The notes under the pieces are model-generated. The model was not told the origin of the DNA and did not search any database. It saw nothing but the letters and a program-made list of their open reading frames with translations. A program made the translations under genes and the position numbers. From Ulva prolifera (Eukaryota; Chlorophyta; Ulvophyceae; Ulvales; Ulvaceae), in NCBI GenBank assembly GCA_023078555.1, contig CM041196.1, forward strand, positions 4,661,658-4,725,657: 64,000 nt of DNA, given 5' to 3'. Below, piece after piece: positions 44,364 through 56,799 of this stretch (position 1 is the first letter of the stretch; every line of letters begins with the position of its first letter).

Positions 44364-45936
44364 CGACCGCATTGACGCGGATCCCGCACCCAACGCAAGG
44401 CTCCGAGTCAGCTGGTTCAGCGCCGCTGCATGCATCCCGCTGTGCTGGCAAAGGCTGTTGAACAGTGCGCTGCCCTGGTGCCTTGGTACACATCAGATTC
44501 TATGCAACCCGCCGTGAGTAGCATTGCTTGTGGTTGACGATTCCGTTGTTTCTGCGCTTGCCCCATGAGAAGCCCCGTGTGATTTCTCCGCCGATGCATG
44601 TTGTCCTGGGAGGTCAACATCGTTAAAAGCCTGGATGTTGACAATGCGCCCGGGGCATACCTTTCTTCATGCCATAGACGCACCCGCTCCATAGCGCCAG
44701 CGGGCCGCCGGCCACGGAGGAGTGGAAGATGATTGATGGTGAGCTGGAGCTGGCAGAGTTGCGGGGCGGAGCGCACGTTGGGTGCCATCATGACGTCAAA
44801 GTCCTTTGCGCTCGCATCCTCAGCCGGCATTGTTGACGAGAACATCCAGCTGCCCTGGAATCATGGATATTGTTGAGCCCGTTTGCAACTGAGGTGAAGT
44901 AAACGTAACTGACTGGTGCAGGAGCTCCTAGGAGATACGGGATCAATGCCAGCTGCGTGAGTGTTGGAATTTCAAGCGAAGTTCGATTGGTTGTGCCCTC
45001 ACCTTCCATGTGCGGACAGCTGATGACATCCCGGCATATCATAGAACGTCAAGGACACGGCATGCCACTAGCGTGAGTTCAGGCCTTGCGCATGCGACGA
45101 CAAACACTCATGACCTACTAGCTCAGCGACACACACATTGCCTGCCATGTCGAAGCTGCATTTGGCAAGCGTCGTGAGCAGGAGACTGTGCCAGCTGGCC
45201 AGCAGCAGGCTTGCTGATGAGAGTGGTATGGCATTCGGTGCCAGCAGATGTTACTTCTGGTGCTCAGAAGTGGTCTGTGTTACAAGGATGAAGGTGGCAG
45301 GGGTCTGTGACACACCTCCGAAGAAGGCAAGAGCTTGACTGACCAGATGCCCAGCTGCGCCTGTGTCAGTGAAATCAGCCCGGGAGCCTTCCACTGATAG
45401 ACCTCTGGCCTTCAGAGGCTGCAGCACAGTGTCTAGCTCCGCCTGGTCTCTCGAGCATGGATACACTCGAGCTCCTACCGCAGCAGACTCCCTGACAGCA
45501 GCTTTGCCAATACCTGCAGAGGTGCAACGCCATGAGTCACCTGATCAGCATGAATCTTCAAAGAGGCCTCTCACAGCGAGGTTCGTGGCTCTGCGTTCGA
45601 GAAATTGAGCGGCCAGGTGCGTGGCATTTACCACTGCTCGACACGCCGGTCGCACCTTCAACGTAATGAAAGCCAACTAGGTCGAGACATGCGAATGATG
45701 CCACCTGATAATGCCTCTGAAAGTCTTGAACGTTTAGGCAAGCACAGCGCGCGTGCCAAGTGATTGCCGACGAAAGCGTGATCAAGCCCGACTCTGCTGT
45801 TCCCGTAGACACTGTGCACTGACATGCTTAGCTATGGCAGCGACGCCATCGTCATCATGAACACACCTTTCGAGCCTCCAGTGATTAGAACACAGTTTGT
45901 ATCCAGTCCGAACCGTTCAAATGTGCGGTCAGCCAT
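44364..45936 (-). pseudogene. Broken SDR gene (SDR copy 3), fused to the ATPase
   Basis: Exon 1 (45936-45867, MADRTFERFGLDTNCVLITGGSKG) and exon 2 (45513-45316, GIGKAAVRESAAVGARVYPCSR) are intact and equal in length to SDR copy 2. Exon 3 (about 44859-44667) has lost about 20 bases right after NNAG, which brings a TGA into frame. A second loss of about 19 bases removes the end of the CQLCRPHLARS region; the Ser motif survives only out of frame and YGMTK reads YGMKK. Exon 4 (from about 44430) has an internal deletion after NQLTRSLA and then stops matching at ...GCGGTCG. There it joins ATPase coding sequence (TTCGGCACGCGG). Exon 5 is absent. A functional product is not possible from this copy. 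Confidence 0.88.
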
Positions 45937-47208
45937 CGTACCGCGCTTCAGTTCAGGTGAGACTCGTTCCACACATGCTCCGCTGTGACTCTTCAGCAGT
46001 GCGGTACTCGACCTTGCCTTGGAAGCCGTGACATCATTAATGACAGAAGGTACACATGGAGGCGGGGTTTGGTCTCGAATGCGCTGCTTCCGCTTCTGAC
46101 GTTCCTCTCCCCGCGCCACATGCAGGCGCTCGCTCAATGCTTTCGGACACTGAAACAAACATCAAAACGTCTATGCCACATGTACATGCTCGACGGCTGT
46201 GTATCAGCGTCATTTTCCGGGGATGTAGGGGATCCTCTCTTCCAGGCAGCTGCTTTGAGCCAGGAGTGACTCCATTTTCAGAAGCCAGCTCTGCTGTCAT
46301 GCTTGGCGTAAAGACAAAGCAAGCGCGGCACTTACCACAGCAGGCAACAAGCAGGGGAATCTCACACCCACACTACCAGCAACACGCAGCACAGGCCAAC
46401 ACACCCATGCAACTGAACACATCAGCGCTCACCGAGACCACTGCACACACATGTGTGGGATGCATCTCCCATTGCTCGCCGTTGGTTTCCGGTGGGAGTA
46501 CTTTGCCGGCCGTCGCGCGCCGCCCGGTCCGCGTGATCCAGCGCCCGGGCACGTCCCCAGGGTGCCGTGGCTTGGGCGTGCATTGGCCTAGGCAGGCAGG
46601 CGGATGAAGACGCTGCCGTGGCGCCCTGCCGCTTGGTGCTGACCTGATCGGACGCGGGGATTGACGTGGGGACGGCTGCGGAAGGGGGGGAGGGTTGGGG
46701 TCTGGGGGCTTGGGTCGGCAACGGCAACGGCAATCACCGGTCAGATCTTGTGCTGGGAGCCCTGCTGTGGAGACCATCGGGAAGCAGCGCGGTTTCGAAT
46801 TCCCGCCAGACAGCTCTCCAACGCCACAATCAAAAATGCACACGGAATCAACAGCCAACCGGCACAATCAACAATCCAAACGGAATCAACAGCCACCCGA
46901 CCACCTGGCGCGTGTGCAGGCGGTACGTGTGATACGCTGCCGGTACGTGTGATACGCTGCAGCCATGGTTGCAAGCTGCGTGTGTCACAAGGACAAAGGC
47001 AGCAAGGCGGGCAGCACCGCGAAAGATGCAAACAGACGAAGTAAACACCGAGACACCCACGCATGCGACACCCACCACGCCCAGAAAACCCATCACCGGC
47101 GCAGCAAATGACACAGACCCGCAGACCGCCAAGCACACACCCACACACCCATACACGCACGCACAGACCCCACGGCCCACACACAACAACACAACGTTGG
47201 TTCCAACG
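45937..47208. other. Repeat-bearing intergenic DNA
   Basis: No supported gene. Small tandem repeats occur at 46920-46961 (CGGTACGTGTGATACGCTGC twice) and around 46840-46900 (CGGAATCAACAGCCA variants). At about 46978-47020 there is an inverted relative of the retroelement 3' end (TGTCACAAGGACAAAGGCAG). Confidence 0.5.
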
Positions 47209-48192
47209 TTCGCGCGGCTGCGCTGCGCGACGGCGCCTCGGCGGAAGCCGCCGACCGGCGGAAGCGCGACAAGTACGGCCGCTCGGGAGTCGGAGGGCTC
47301 AGCTTGGTCCCGCTGTCGCATGAAACATACGGGCGTGTGGGCCCGGCGGCGTTCGCATTCCTGAACAGGCTCGCCGATGTGGCTGCAGGGGCAGGTGCGG
47401 TCTCTCGGCGGCTCTACCTGGAGAATGCGATGCGCGACATCTCCACGACGCTCTGCCGCGCCGTTGCGCGCCAGGTTCACGCCGCTGCCCCGCTGATGGC
47501 GCGTCACGCGGGAAAGGCTGTACTGACGGGACTTACGGTCCCATGTGATGATCTCTCGCCGCTCACTGGCCATCCGGCCTGAGCGGCGAGCCGCCCGCGG
47601 CGTCCTCGCCGCTCTCTCGCGGGCCGGGCTCCGTCCCAGGCTCGGACGCGCTGATACGCGGCGTGTGCTGCCTCTGCCGTGTGCCCCAACCCCCGAACAC
47701 GGCGCGCCTCGGGCGGGCTCCGTTCCGGGTGGGTCCGCGGATGGGGGCGCCCCCGTGTGTGTTGTTCCGGCGCTTGGGGCTGGCCTGGTCGGGCTTTGGG
47801 GCGGGGGTCCTGGAGGCCCCCGGCGGTTTCCGTGTGGGGCGGGCGCCGGCCGGGCCGCTGCATGGGGCTGCCGCTGCCGCGCGGGCGGCGGGGTCGTGTA
47901 GCGTGTTGGCGTGTGGGTGTGTGTGTTGGGGGTTAGGTCTGGGCCGCGTGCGGGTGCGTGGGTGCGTGGGTCGGGTTTCAGGGTGTCGGTGCGTTTGGGG
48001 GTGGGTGCGTGTGGAGGTGCGTGTGGGGGTTGGTTCGTGTGGTAGTGTGTCGGAGTGTGGGGGTGTGTGGGTGCTTGTTGAGCCTTGGCGGTGGCTGTTA
48101 CTCTCCTGCTGCGTGCGCATTGCGTTTCTTGTGCTCTCCCTTTCGGTCCTGGCGGTGCTACCGGCCCCTCCGGCTTTTTCCTTTGTAACACA
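47209..48192 (+). mobile_element. LINE-like retrotransposon remnant: polyprotein C-terminus and 3' UTR
   Basis: An open frame ending at 47582 (stop 47580-47582) reads ASAEAADRRKRDKYGRSG, then VPLSHETYGRVGPAAFAFLN, RLADVA and ARQVHAAAPLM. It resembles the extreme C-terminal tail that follows reverse transcriptase in many green-algal LINE-like elements (a VPF/VPLS..ETYGR..GPAA..FL pattern). No RT core is present, so the element is 5'-truncated. A roughly 600-bp G/T-rich 3' UTR follows (47905-48080 is strikingly GTGTGGG-rich) and ends near 48192 with the GGCGGTGCTACCGGCCCCTC...TTTGTAACA tail seen also at 41773. Family assignment is from pattern memory and needs a search. Confidence 0.5.
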
Positions 48193-51100
48193 ACAACACA
48201 ACCGCCAACACCACAACGCCCGTCGCCGTACGACAGGGCCACGCCCACCACACTGCTGCCTGAGGCCGCCCATCCTGGCCGCCCGATTGCCGGGGCCGCC
48301 CTAGCCCCAAACCCCACCCCCACCCCCCGAGCCACAGCACACCACGCCAGCCCGGCACACCGCCGCGCAGCCCCGCCGGCCCACGCCGCACCGTACCCAG
48401 GCTGCGTGTGGGCCAGGCGCCGCATGCTGTGTGCATGCATTGATGTCCTTATTTTGTGCACGCACGTCACTTCCCGAACCTTGTTGTCGGCGGCTGTTGG
48501 TGGTGTTGCTATGCCCTGGGTGAACGTGCCTTACCGGTGCACACAATTGCAATGGGTGACATGAGTTTGAAGCCGACCAGACTTCGATTCTGGCTATGCA
48601 GCTGGCAGTGCTGCAGCATGCTTGGGACGTTTCAAGATCTTGGTGTAGCACACGAATGGAACCGCGGAGCATGCAGCAGACTTCCACCTGCAAACAAATG
48701 ACATGAGCTCCAGCCACTGCATGGCACAACGCCAACGCAGCCTGCCGCGATCGCTCAACAGTGCACAGCTTCCTGTCAGCGCGATGCATGCACTGTGGCG
48801 CTACTTCACACCGCGTCAGTTGGTAACTTACGCGGCGTAACCCGTCTTGAGGGCGCAAGCGTACTTGGCTGTTGCCGTCGGCTTCGACGCCGTCCCTGCT
48901 GCATCATAAATGTGGCTGTGCCGTGTTCACCAGCTACATATGCATAAACTTCTTATTCGCTCCTTCACGCAGCGGCGCTCTAGAGCGCTCTATCTCTCGC
49001 CCATTGTCGACTGACATCGTCGAGGAAAGTGGCACGCAGATGGCTGTGGCTCTGGGCCGATGGGATGATCTCTCGCACTGAGTGAGCTTTGTGCCTTCAA
49101 AACTGACCGAGGTACGATTTCTGAACTTGCCTGGCGACCGCGGGACTCGCTCCCGGTATATGTGGTATGCATATGCTGTCGCTGTGTCTGCAGCTGTGCA
49201 CGCGGCAGCCCTGCATAAAGCGTGACAGCTCTAAAACAGACCCATATATAGCAATGGCTCCTCTTGTTCTTAAGTTGTATGCTGAGCTGCAAAACTTCTG
49301 TCGGAGGTTTCACGCGCGCAAAGCCTCGTTCCTGATGCGCCCCCAGTCCCGTCATCGTGCAGCACTGTTGAGTTGCGTAGACATCGACGTGTATGGGTCC
49401 GCGGTATTTGGTCCAGCGTTCCTTGGACTCTGGCTTGTCACGAACGACGAGCACCCTGTGCCTCTTTGTAAAGCTTGCAAAGCTGGGCAGAAACAGACTA
49501 TCCAACGCTGTTCTGTCGATTGCTGTGCGGAGCCAAAGCAGATCCAAACGGCCAGCGTCGGGTGTAGCGCGGGACAGGCACACTTCTCACGGGGCCCCGC
49601 TTATGACACTTCTCACTTTTGCCCTTGTAACACTTCTCACGGGAACACTCATCTTAGCTGCCTTTCTTGTATATGTATGTACACCTTCATCCGCGCACGG
49701 GCTTCTGCTACATTTCGCTGGCTTTCCAGAGGCCGATCGCGAATCCAGGTCGACAGATTCGGTTCAGACGAAAACTTGCTTTACAGGACATAGACACCGC
49801 CTTGACCGGATGATCAAACTTCAGCTGCCTTGCGAGGGAAGCTTTCACGTCGTGCACGAGCGTGTAGAGCCAACTACGCATGGCACACGCTCCACTCGTG
49901 GCCACCTCTGCTTGTCCTACACTGCTTCCCACATGCCAAATATAGTTTTGAATCCGCATCGACCCTGATTTTAGCCTTGTCTGCCGACATCACAACCAAC
50001 CATGTCCGCATCACACACCTGCGATCTGCACCTTGCAATGTTGCTGCTCAGCAGTGAGTTGAGAACCCCAGGTGTGAGCACATATGTATGTAGGCGTGCT
50101 GACATGTTTGTGCACGGTCACAAGACATGGCTCTGGTGCAACGGGTGATGTATCGCAGTGTGACAGAGGTTTTACCTTATGGTATGGGAACACCAAAGTT
50201 GCATGCGTTGTGCGTCACTCTCATGGCATTGTGCACTGCATGCCAGATCAACGATGAAGGCTTGGCCTGTGCGTCTTGTGAATTCAGAACCAGTGGTCCA
50301 CGGCCAGTAATGGACTGCTTCTTGCCTAGAGACCAGGTACTGATCGGAAAGTGACAGGTAAAATTCGCGCTGGTTGAGTCTGGATATCGAGCTTTCACCT
50401 CGAAGCCAGGATGGTGTCTTCATCAGCCTGTTCCGGCCGATTGACACAAATGCTTTGTAGACTGGATAACAGACATATTGTTCAGCAACACATGCCATAT
50501 CGTGGTGATCAGCCCCAGCGAGCTGGTCGCTCGCCGTGGCTACGCTGGCGAGTCGTCGCGAGTCGTGCTGTCAAGTCAGACGGACACTCGACAACTAGCT
50601 GCTTTATCAATCATCACCAGTGACACATATTATCGTGTTTTCGAGGTGTTCTCGGCCCACCAAGCACACTGGGCATGCGCTGGGCGCCATTTGACGTCAT
50701 TTGAGCCGCGCTGGGCAAAACAGCACTTTTCATCAAACACCCCTCGTTTCGATGGGCATTCAAATCTGTTTAACCCAGAAGGCTTCAGACCGATTCAGGT
50801 TGTTCTACTCAGTCTATGGCTCTTTAAAGCGTGTTCCAGAGCGTTCTGAGTTGCCCGCGTTCCCGGTGGACGTGCATGCAGACCGAGTGCCCACCCCCCT
50901 GCTGACCAGCAACGGTTGTATTCTGCGTCTCGTAGATCACACTTCCTACCGCAAGAGTCACATCAGTCAGGTCTGGATGCGGTCGTGAGAGTCGGTAGAT
51001 GGCACCGCGAACAAAGCGGCAGTCACGCAGCGGCAGTCAGGTATTTTTGCACAGGCTGTTCAGGAGCCTGCGACGTCCACGAGAGACATGCCAAGCCAAA

Positions 51101-51629
51101 TGCTAGCCAGGACCAGGTCGTGACCACAACGAAACCATCCGCACAAGCCAGCTTCTGTCGTGCTTCCAGTGATGCCACATTCTCCAGGTCAGCTGTTCGA
51201 CCCAAACATGGTGAACGTATCGCTCATATGGCCGCTCATACGGAGGCGCTCATACGCATGAGCGACGACCTGTGTAGACGCATGCAACTGCGATCTGGGC
51301 CCTGCAATGTTGCTGCTCAGCAGTGAGTTGAGAACCCCTAGCAGTGAGTCAGCATCTCCGCTGCAGCATGAGTGTGTCCCCGTCGTGGATGTGTCGCGAT
51401 TGCTACAGCATCTGCATGTCGCTCAGGGTGCTAGGGCGCCTGCCTGTTTGCTGTCCGATTCATGCATGTTCACACTGGCCCGGTCGACGAGTGCCTGTCA
51501 CGTCCGCGCTGCAGTGTTCCTCTTGCAGTGCCGGCGGCGCTGTCGATGTATCGCTGATGCGGCGCACCACCGCGAGACGGGCAAGAATGCATCACAACAG
51601 AGGGCATGTCCCTAGACTGCCACACAGTG
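48193..51629. other. Intergenic DNA without a recognisable gene
   Basis: The longest open frames (about 190-210 codons, at 48990-49583 minus and 49167-49793 plus) overlap each other and resemble no family. A short dispersed repeat (CCTTGCAATGTTGCTGCTCA, then GCAGTGAGTTGAGAACCCC) occurs at about 50030-50072 and again at about 51300-51341. A diverged relative is at about 54338. I see no supported gene. Confidence 0.4.
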
Positions 51630-52705
51630 TCACTCGAGAGTGTGATGCTGCAGGACTGCGGCTGCCTGGCCAGGCCCTCTCAGAGCCCACCGGGGCCCGT
51701 CTCTGTTCCTTGACTGTGCCGACCCCATCCGAACCGCCCCTCCCGTTTTCGCGCCACGCCGAGACAACAGCGTCTCAATCCGTGCTTCGGCCACGTTTTT
51801 GGTCAATTGGAAGACGCCAATTTCCAGGTGTGCAATGCTACATCCCATGTGCCCGCAAAATGGCATAGTGTGTTGTGTGTACTTGTAAATAGGCCAGTGG
51901 ATGACTTTGAATGGCGCAGGAATGAGATTACAGTTGTGGCGCCAGTCAATGCAGCTGTGCCATGGCGCCAGGGGCTCGCTGCAGCGTGCAATCCATCTAG
52001 CAATTGGGATGTGCATCCGCCATGATGCATTGAGATGCCAAATGTGGCGGAAAACCGCATTGCCAGATTCGATTCTTCTGTCCAACGGTGGCCGGGGTGC
52101 CCCTGACCGCCGCAGCGTGTGCAGGCCCTCTCAAACCCCAACTCGCACGTGGTTCTGCATCTGCAGCTACTGCCTCCAGAGCCCACCAGTGCCAGCCTCT
52201 GTCCCTTGACTGCGGTGAGCCGATCTGAACCCCAACCTCCCCCACATGCCACACTGAAACAACAGCGCTTTAAGACGTGTTTCCACCACAACTTTGGTCA
52301 ACTGGAAGACGACGATTATCAGGTGTGCATGCATCCGCCACATGCGCACGTGTGTCTGCAAAGCGGCATAGTGTATTTGCTAACATGCTACGCCATGACT
52401 TTGAATTGCGCAGGAATGAGTCGTTGCAGTGCTGCTGCCATCCATTGGAGACGTGCCGCCAGCCATTGGAGATATGCCACGGTGTCAGGGGCTCGCTACA
52501 GCGTGCAATCCATCTTGCAATTGGGATATGCATCCGCCATGATATTGTGAGATGCCAGATGTGGTGGCGAAGCACGGTGCCACAAGTGTTTGTTTTGCAG
52601 ACACTGTGACACATGTCTGTGCCACGGCGCCGGGGGTGCCGCTGACTGCCGCAGTGTGTGCAGGCCCTCTCAAACCCCAATTGCACATAAGTAATTGGTC
52701 TTGCA
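51630..52705 (+). repeat. Diverged tandem duplication of about 480 bp
   Basis: Two consecutive units share the same order of landmarks: GCCGC then CAGGCCCTCTCA, (C/T)CCTTGACTG, ACAACAGCG, GGTCAA(T/C)TGGAAGACG, CAGGTGTGCA, ATGACTTTGAA(T/A)TGCGCAGGAATGAG and AGGGGCTCGCT(G/A)CAGCGTGCAATCCATC. Unit 1 starts near 51655 and unit 2 near 52115. The start of a third unit is at 52655. Further diverged pieces occur near 54884-55060 and 56735. No protein is supported. Confidence 0.75.
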
Positions 52706-52729
52706 TCTGCCGCTACTAGCGTAGTACCG

Positions 52730-53705
52730 CCTCAAGAGGCGCCCCACGCCAAGCTCTCCTGCCCCCGCCCACACCCGCGTTCCCTAGAGGGAGCCACATC
52801 CCCAGTGCACACTGAGCTGGGCTCCCGTCCCCCCCCCCCCCCCCCCCCCCCCTCCCAGCACCGCTGCGCGAGTTCTGGATACTGCCGCGCTTGACCAAGG
52901 CCCCAGCGTGAGGTGTGTTCTCCACGCATGCGTGCACGGTGGACTGCCGCAGCGGGACTAGGCTCAGGGTGGCATCACACCACGGGAACGTGCAGCCATC
53001 TGGTCATCATGCATGGCTCTGCACATGGCAGGGCAGGCTATGTGTAAAAGTAAAGTAAATATAAATTTACTGAGCCGTATCCTATTGGACATTTACAACT
53101 CCGAGTTAACGGGACCACATATGCCGAAGGGGTAAACCACCTGGAAACCCGCCTCAGACGACCATACGCAACTCACAGGGCCTCCTCCTGTGCTAAGCGA
53201 GGTGGTCACGTACGGCTGTTTCGATTCCCCAAAGCGCACGGAGAATCGAACCCACGACCTCCTGAAACGGAGGGGGTAGCTTTTAATCCGTCCTCAATCC
53301 ATTGGACTGTGTATGTTGTGGCAGCAATAACTGCAGCGATGGCAGCACTAACTTACGACTAGATACGAAAACACTGCCTCGCGTGCATTCGCGTTGAGCT
53401 CGTGCTGTAGTTTGCAAAATGCGTGGCACAATCGCATCATGGCGCGACCTATATAGTACAGGATAGTGAAGTCGTAGAGTGTCGCGCAGTACGATGGGAT
53501 CTGTAACTTGACATCAGCTAGTAGGTGGCTGACAGATCCATGTTGCGGCTAATGCACTATGCTATACACCACGGAATCTCTGATCTGTCTCAACAAACCC
53601 AGCAGGTGTGCACTGACATCATGATTGACAATGGCACACGGTGGAACACCATGCATGCATCAATGCAGCTCATATGGTAGCACATTCCGCAGGCTCTGTA
53701 GACAC
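52730..53705 (+). repeat. Receptor-gene upstream flank repeat, copy 2 (no receptor gene follows)
   Basis: Closely related to 56800-57540 (copy 4) from the TTCCCTAGAGGGAGCCACAT stretch through CATGGCGCGACCTATATAG to GCACATTCCGCAGGCTCTGTAG. A C24 run lies at 52829-52852. The copy is interrupted at 53046-53307 by a SINE. After 53705 similarity to the receptor locus stops, so this is a flank without its gene. Confidence 0.8.
53046..53307 (-). mobile_element. tRNA-derived SINE, copy 2, with target-site duplication
   Basis: Nearly identical to 39162-39429, including the B box (GGTTCGATTC on the minus strand) and the TTTAC-type tail. It is flanked by TGTGTA at 53041-53046 and TGTGTA at 53308-53313, a probable 6-bp target duplication. 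The related sequences at 57071 (GGCTGTGTGTACATTC) and 22052 lack the insertion, so they show the empty site. Confidence 0.85.
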
Positions 53706-55264
53706 CTGCCAACCAAGCTCGTGAGGCCAGGCTACTTCAAGTTCGGCGCGCCACGTCACACCTGCCTTGATGACCTCTTGAGACATTGCATTGCAGAGCT
53801 CCAACACAGCCTGCAGGAATCCCCCACCTGAGCACAGTTTCTTGTCAGTGCGATGCATGCATTGTGCCGCCAACTCACACCGCGTGGTGCGCAGATCGCG
53901 CGCAATCAGCGTTGCAATCGGCTCTTGCCCGACGTTGTCGGCGTCCACAGTCGCATCCCTGTGGCACCATAGCTGGGTACACCGTGTTTCCTGAGCTCAG
54001 TATCAGCTGTGGTCCACAAGTTTGTTCCCCGTGTTCGATTCTGTATATCAACCCGCGGTGAGGTAACCCGCAGGGCGCGCCCTCACTCTCATTCCACAGT
54101 TTGCCCGCTCATCGAGTCCTTGCGCATACCGATCTGTGGTGATGGACTCATTGACCCTTGAACTCTGGTGGCATGATATATATGCATGCGTGACCACCTC
54201 TTCTGCACTGCTTTCCACATGACCAAGCAGGTCTAAAATCGAGACTCTCAATCCGCCTTCAGCTCACTCCTGACCTATCCTGCCAATGTCAGAAACGGTG
54301 GTGCCTGCATCACACCACCGCATCATGCAATCTTTACCCTGCGATATTGTTGCTCAGCAGCTCAGGCTGGTTTGCCTGCGGTCCGTTGCAGTTCCCAAGA
54401 TGCACGGCTGTGTTGTGTTTGCTGGGGCATCTGCTTGTTGCTCAGGCGGCTTGTGCAGCTGCCCGGTCACTGTCAAAATAGTATTTACGCGGCCGCTCCC
54501 AAGATATGCCCAAGATGTGCCCCTCACTGTGTGTCGCTCAGGCTGCTTGGGCGGCTGCCTGCCCCAGTGTTTGCTGCCCAGATCATGTTGACACTGCCCC
54601 TCCCAGCACGTCCCCATGCATCACGATGGCAGCAAAGGTCTTGTTGGAGCTTTGGCCAAGTCTGCATATGCACATGCATGTACCAAAAACACCCACTCGC
54701 ATTGGCATAGGACATCTATCATCTGTGAGATATGCAACGCTGACAGTTCTGACTTTTAACACTATACCGGTGCGGCGGCAAGGCGAGATTTGCAAGGGGT
54801 CGATACTTTCTGGGCTTCTCACTACATTGCAACACAATGTCAGTTGCATTTGTGATGCATCGGGCTGTGCAGCTGGTGACTGCAGCTGCCCGTGCAGGCC
54901 CTCGTGCCAGACTGAGGCAGCCACAACCACAGTCTACAAGAGGCAGCCACATTTGGTCTTCCTGAAGACGCCCGCTGGCAGGTGTGTGTACATTCGCCAC
55001 ATGCGCATGCATCTGAAGTGCACAGTCTCCAGGGCAAAGTCTTGGCAACTCGGCCACGGCATCAAAGGCTCAGTGGATCCATCTAAGAATCGGCCTCCGC
55101 TATGATGTATGCTGATGCCAAATGCGGTGGTGATGGTGACAGGCCGTGCCACATTCGTCCATCTGGTGCCATGGCGGCGTGCGTGCCCCTGACAGTTGCT
55201 GCCCTGCAGGTCCCCTCAAGCCCCACTTGCAGTTGATCCTCCATCTATAGCCACTGTCTGACAG
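53706..55264. other. Intergenic DNA without a recognisable gene
   Basis: Mixed sequence with relics of the dispersed repeats of this region, for example GATATTGTTGCTCAGCAG near 54341 and the CTTCCTGAAGACGCCCGCTGGCAGGTGTG relative of the tandem duplication near 54959. No open frame is convincing. Confidence 0.4.
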
Positions 55265-55800
55265 GCGCTCCACCCCACGCACTCCCGCCCCCACCGGCGC
55301 CCCCTTACCCAGAGGGAGCCGCCTCCAAGTGCACACAAAGCCGGGCAGTCCATTCAGGCGCCCCTGCGTGAGTTGCGGCCACTGCCGCGCTCGGCTCGGG
55401 CACCAGCGGCAGGTGTGTTCTGCGTGCATGCAGGCGTTTGCCATGGACTGCCCCAGCATCCATAGGGCCAGGGCCACATCAAGCCACGGCACCACCAAGC
55501 CATCTGGGCGCATGGCCTTGTGCATGGCAGGGTAGAACATTTCCGTGTTTTGTCCATGTGCTCCGAGCGCGATGAATCGTCGACACCCTGTGTCTCGCAC
55601 CCTGTGTCTCATGCCCTGTGTCTCAGGCGTGCGTGTTGAAGCTGCACTGACATGATGCGGCACTGCGCCCATTGCATTGTGGAATCCACGACACTGCGTG
55701 ACTCAACAAGGATTCATGTTGTACTGCATTATGTATGTCACGCGCAGCGCAATGGGATCTGCAGTTCAGCTTGTAGCCAGCTGACAGATCCATGAAAATT
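55265..55800 (+). repeat. Receptor-gene upstream flank repeat, copy 3 (diverged)
   Basis: A clearly weaker relative of copies 1, 2 and 4. Shared pieces are CCCAGAGGGAGCCGC, CCACTGCCGCGCTCGG, AGGTGTGTTCTGC, GCATGGCAGGGTAG and, later, CGCAGCGCAATGGGATCTG...AGCTGACAGATCCATG. No receptor gene follows. Confidence 0.6.
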
Positions 55801-55918
55801 AATTTAGTGGGCATGCCACGCAATTTCCCACACATCCGGTAGGTGTGCTTGTGGCGACGGTGCCAGCAGGTTTGCTCACAATGTGGCACGCAACCAGGCA
55901 AGCTATCACCGCCATGAC

Positions 55919-56050
55919 GCGTACAATGCTGACGATTGCGCTGAAGATTATGCTTTGGGAGTCGCACATCTGGGAGTCCACTCGCGTACAATGCTGACGA
56001 TTGCGCTGAAGATTATGCTTTGGGAGCCGTACATCTGGGAGTCCACTCGC
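55919..56050 (+). repeat. Two-copy tandem repeat, 65-bp period
   Basis: GTACAATGCTGACGATTGCG begins at 55921 and again at 55986. Each copy runs through GAAGATTATGCTTTGGGAG to CATCTGGGAGTCCACTCGCG with about three differences. Confidence 0.92.
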
Positions 56051-56799
56051 GCCACGTGAAGCTCAAGCTGGGCACATTGCAGTGCAATTGTTCAGCATCG
56101 CCATCAGCTCGCCATACTGGCGTCTGGCGACAAAACAACCCTGCATTGAGGCTGCAGGGCCACAGTGAACTCAGGAGCTTGCCGGCATAGGGATCAACAG
56201 AGTGCTGACTGCTGAACCTGTTTGCAGGACGTCCGGAGCCTGGCCCCTGTCTGTCAGGCAGCCGACCCCACGCTCACTGCCCCCCCCCCCCCCCCCCCCT
56301 ACAGGCCAGCTGAACAAGCTTGGACGAGCTCAGACCCCTCTCATCCTTCCCTCATCCCCTCCCTCAGCCCCCTTCCAAGTCGCCACTGCCCCTGCAGTCA
56401 CACCGAAACGTGTCTTAGACACCAGGGCTTGGACGTCAACCACGGTGGTTCATCTTGAATTCCCAACGTGAGGTGTGCTCTACATGCATGCACATCATCG
56501 ACTCAATAATCGTTATGCGTGTAGATGGCTTTTGAACATGATTTAGCTGGACGCTTATGGCATGATTGCATCTCATGATATCACATGACCACAACCTCCG
56601 CAGGCTCTGCTCCCTGCTGCCTTCGGACCCCGTTTGCAACTGCGCGGGGATTGTGCTTCAGGGAGTGTGGCTAACTATAACCTATAACCACACACCAACA
56701 GTCATGACTATGCGATTGTGCCAAGCCAGGTGTCGCTGACCGCCGCAGCGTGTGCAGGTCCTCTAAAACCCAAATTGCACTTTGGTAATTGGTCCTGCA

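Noticed and set aside
47063-48273. Long minus-strand frames over the retroelement 3' UTR (Pro/Thr/His-rich)
   Set aside because: They follow from the G/T-rich plus strand; no family is visible and the LINE-like frame is on the plus strand.
48990-49793. Two overlapping frames of about 200 codons on opposite strands
   Set aside because: Neither resembles a protein family and neither has splice or context support.
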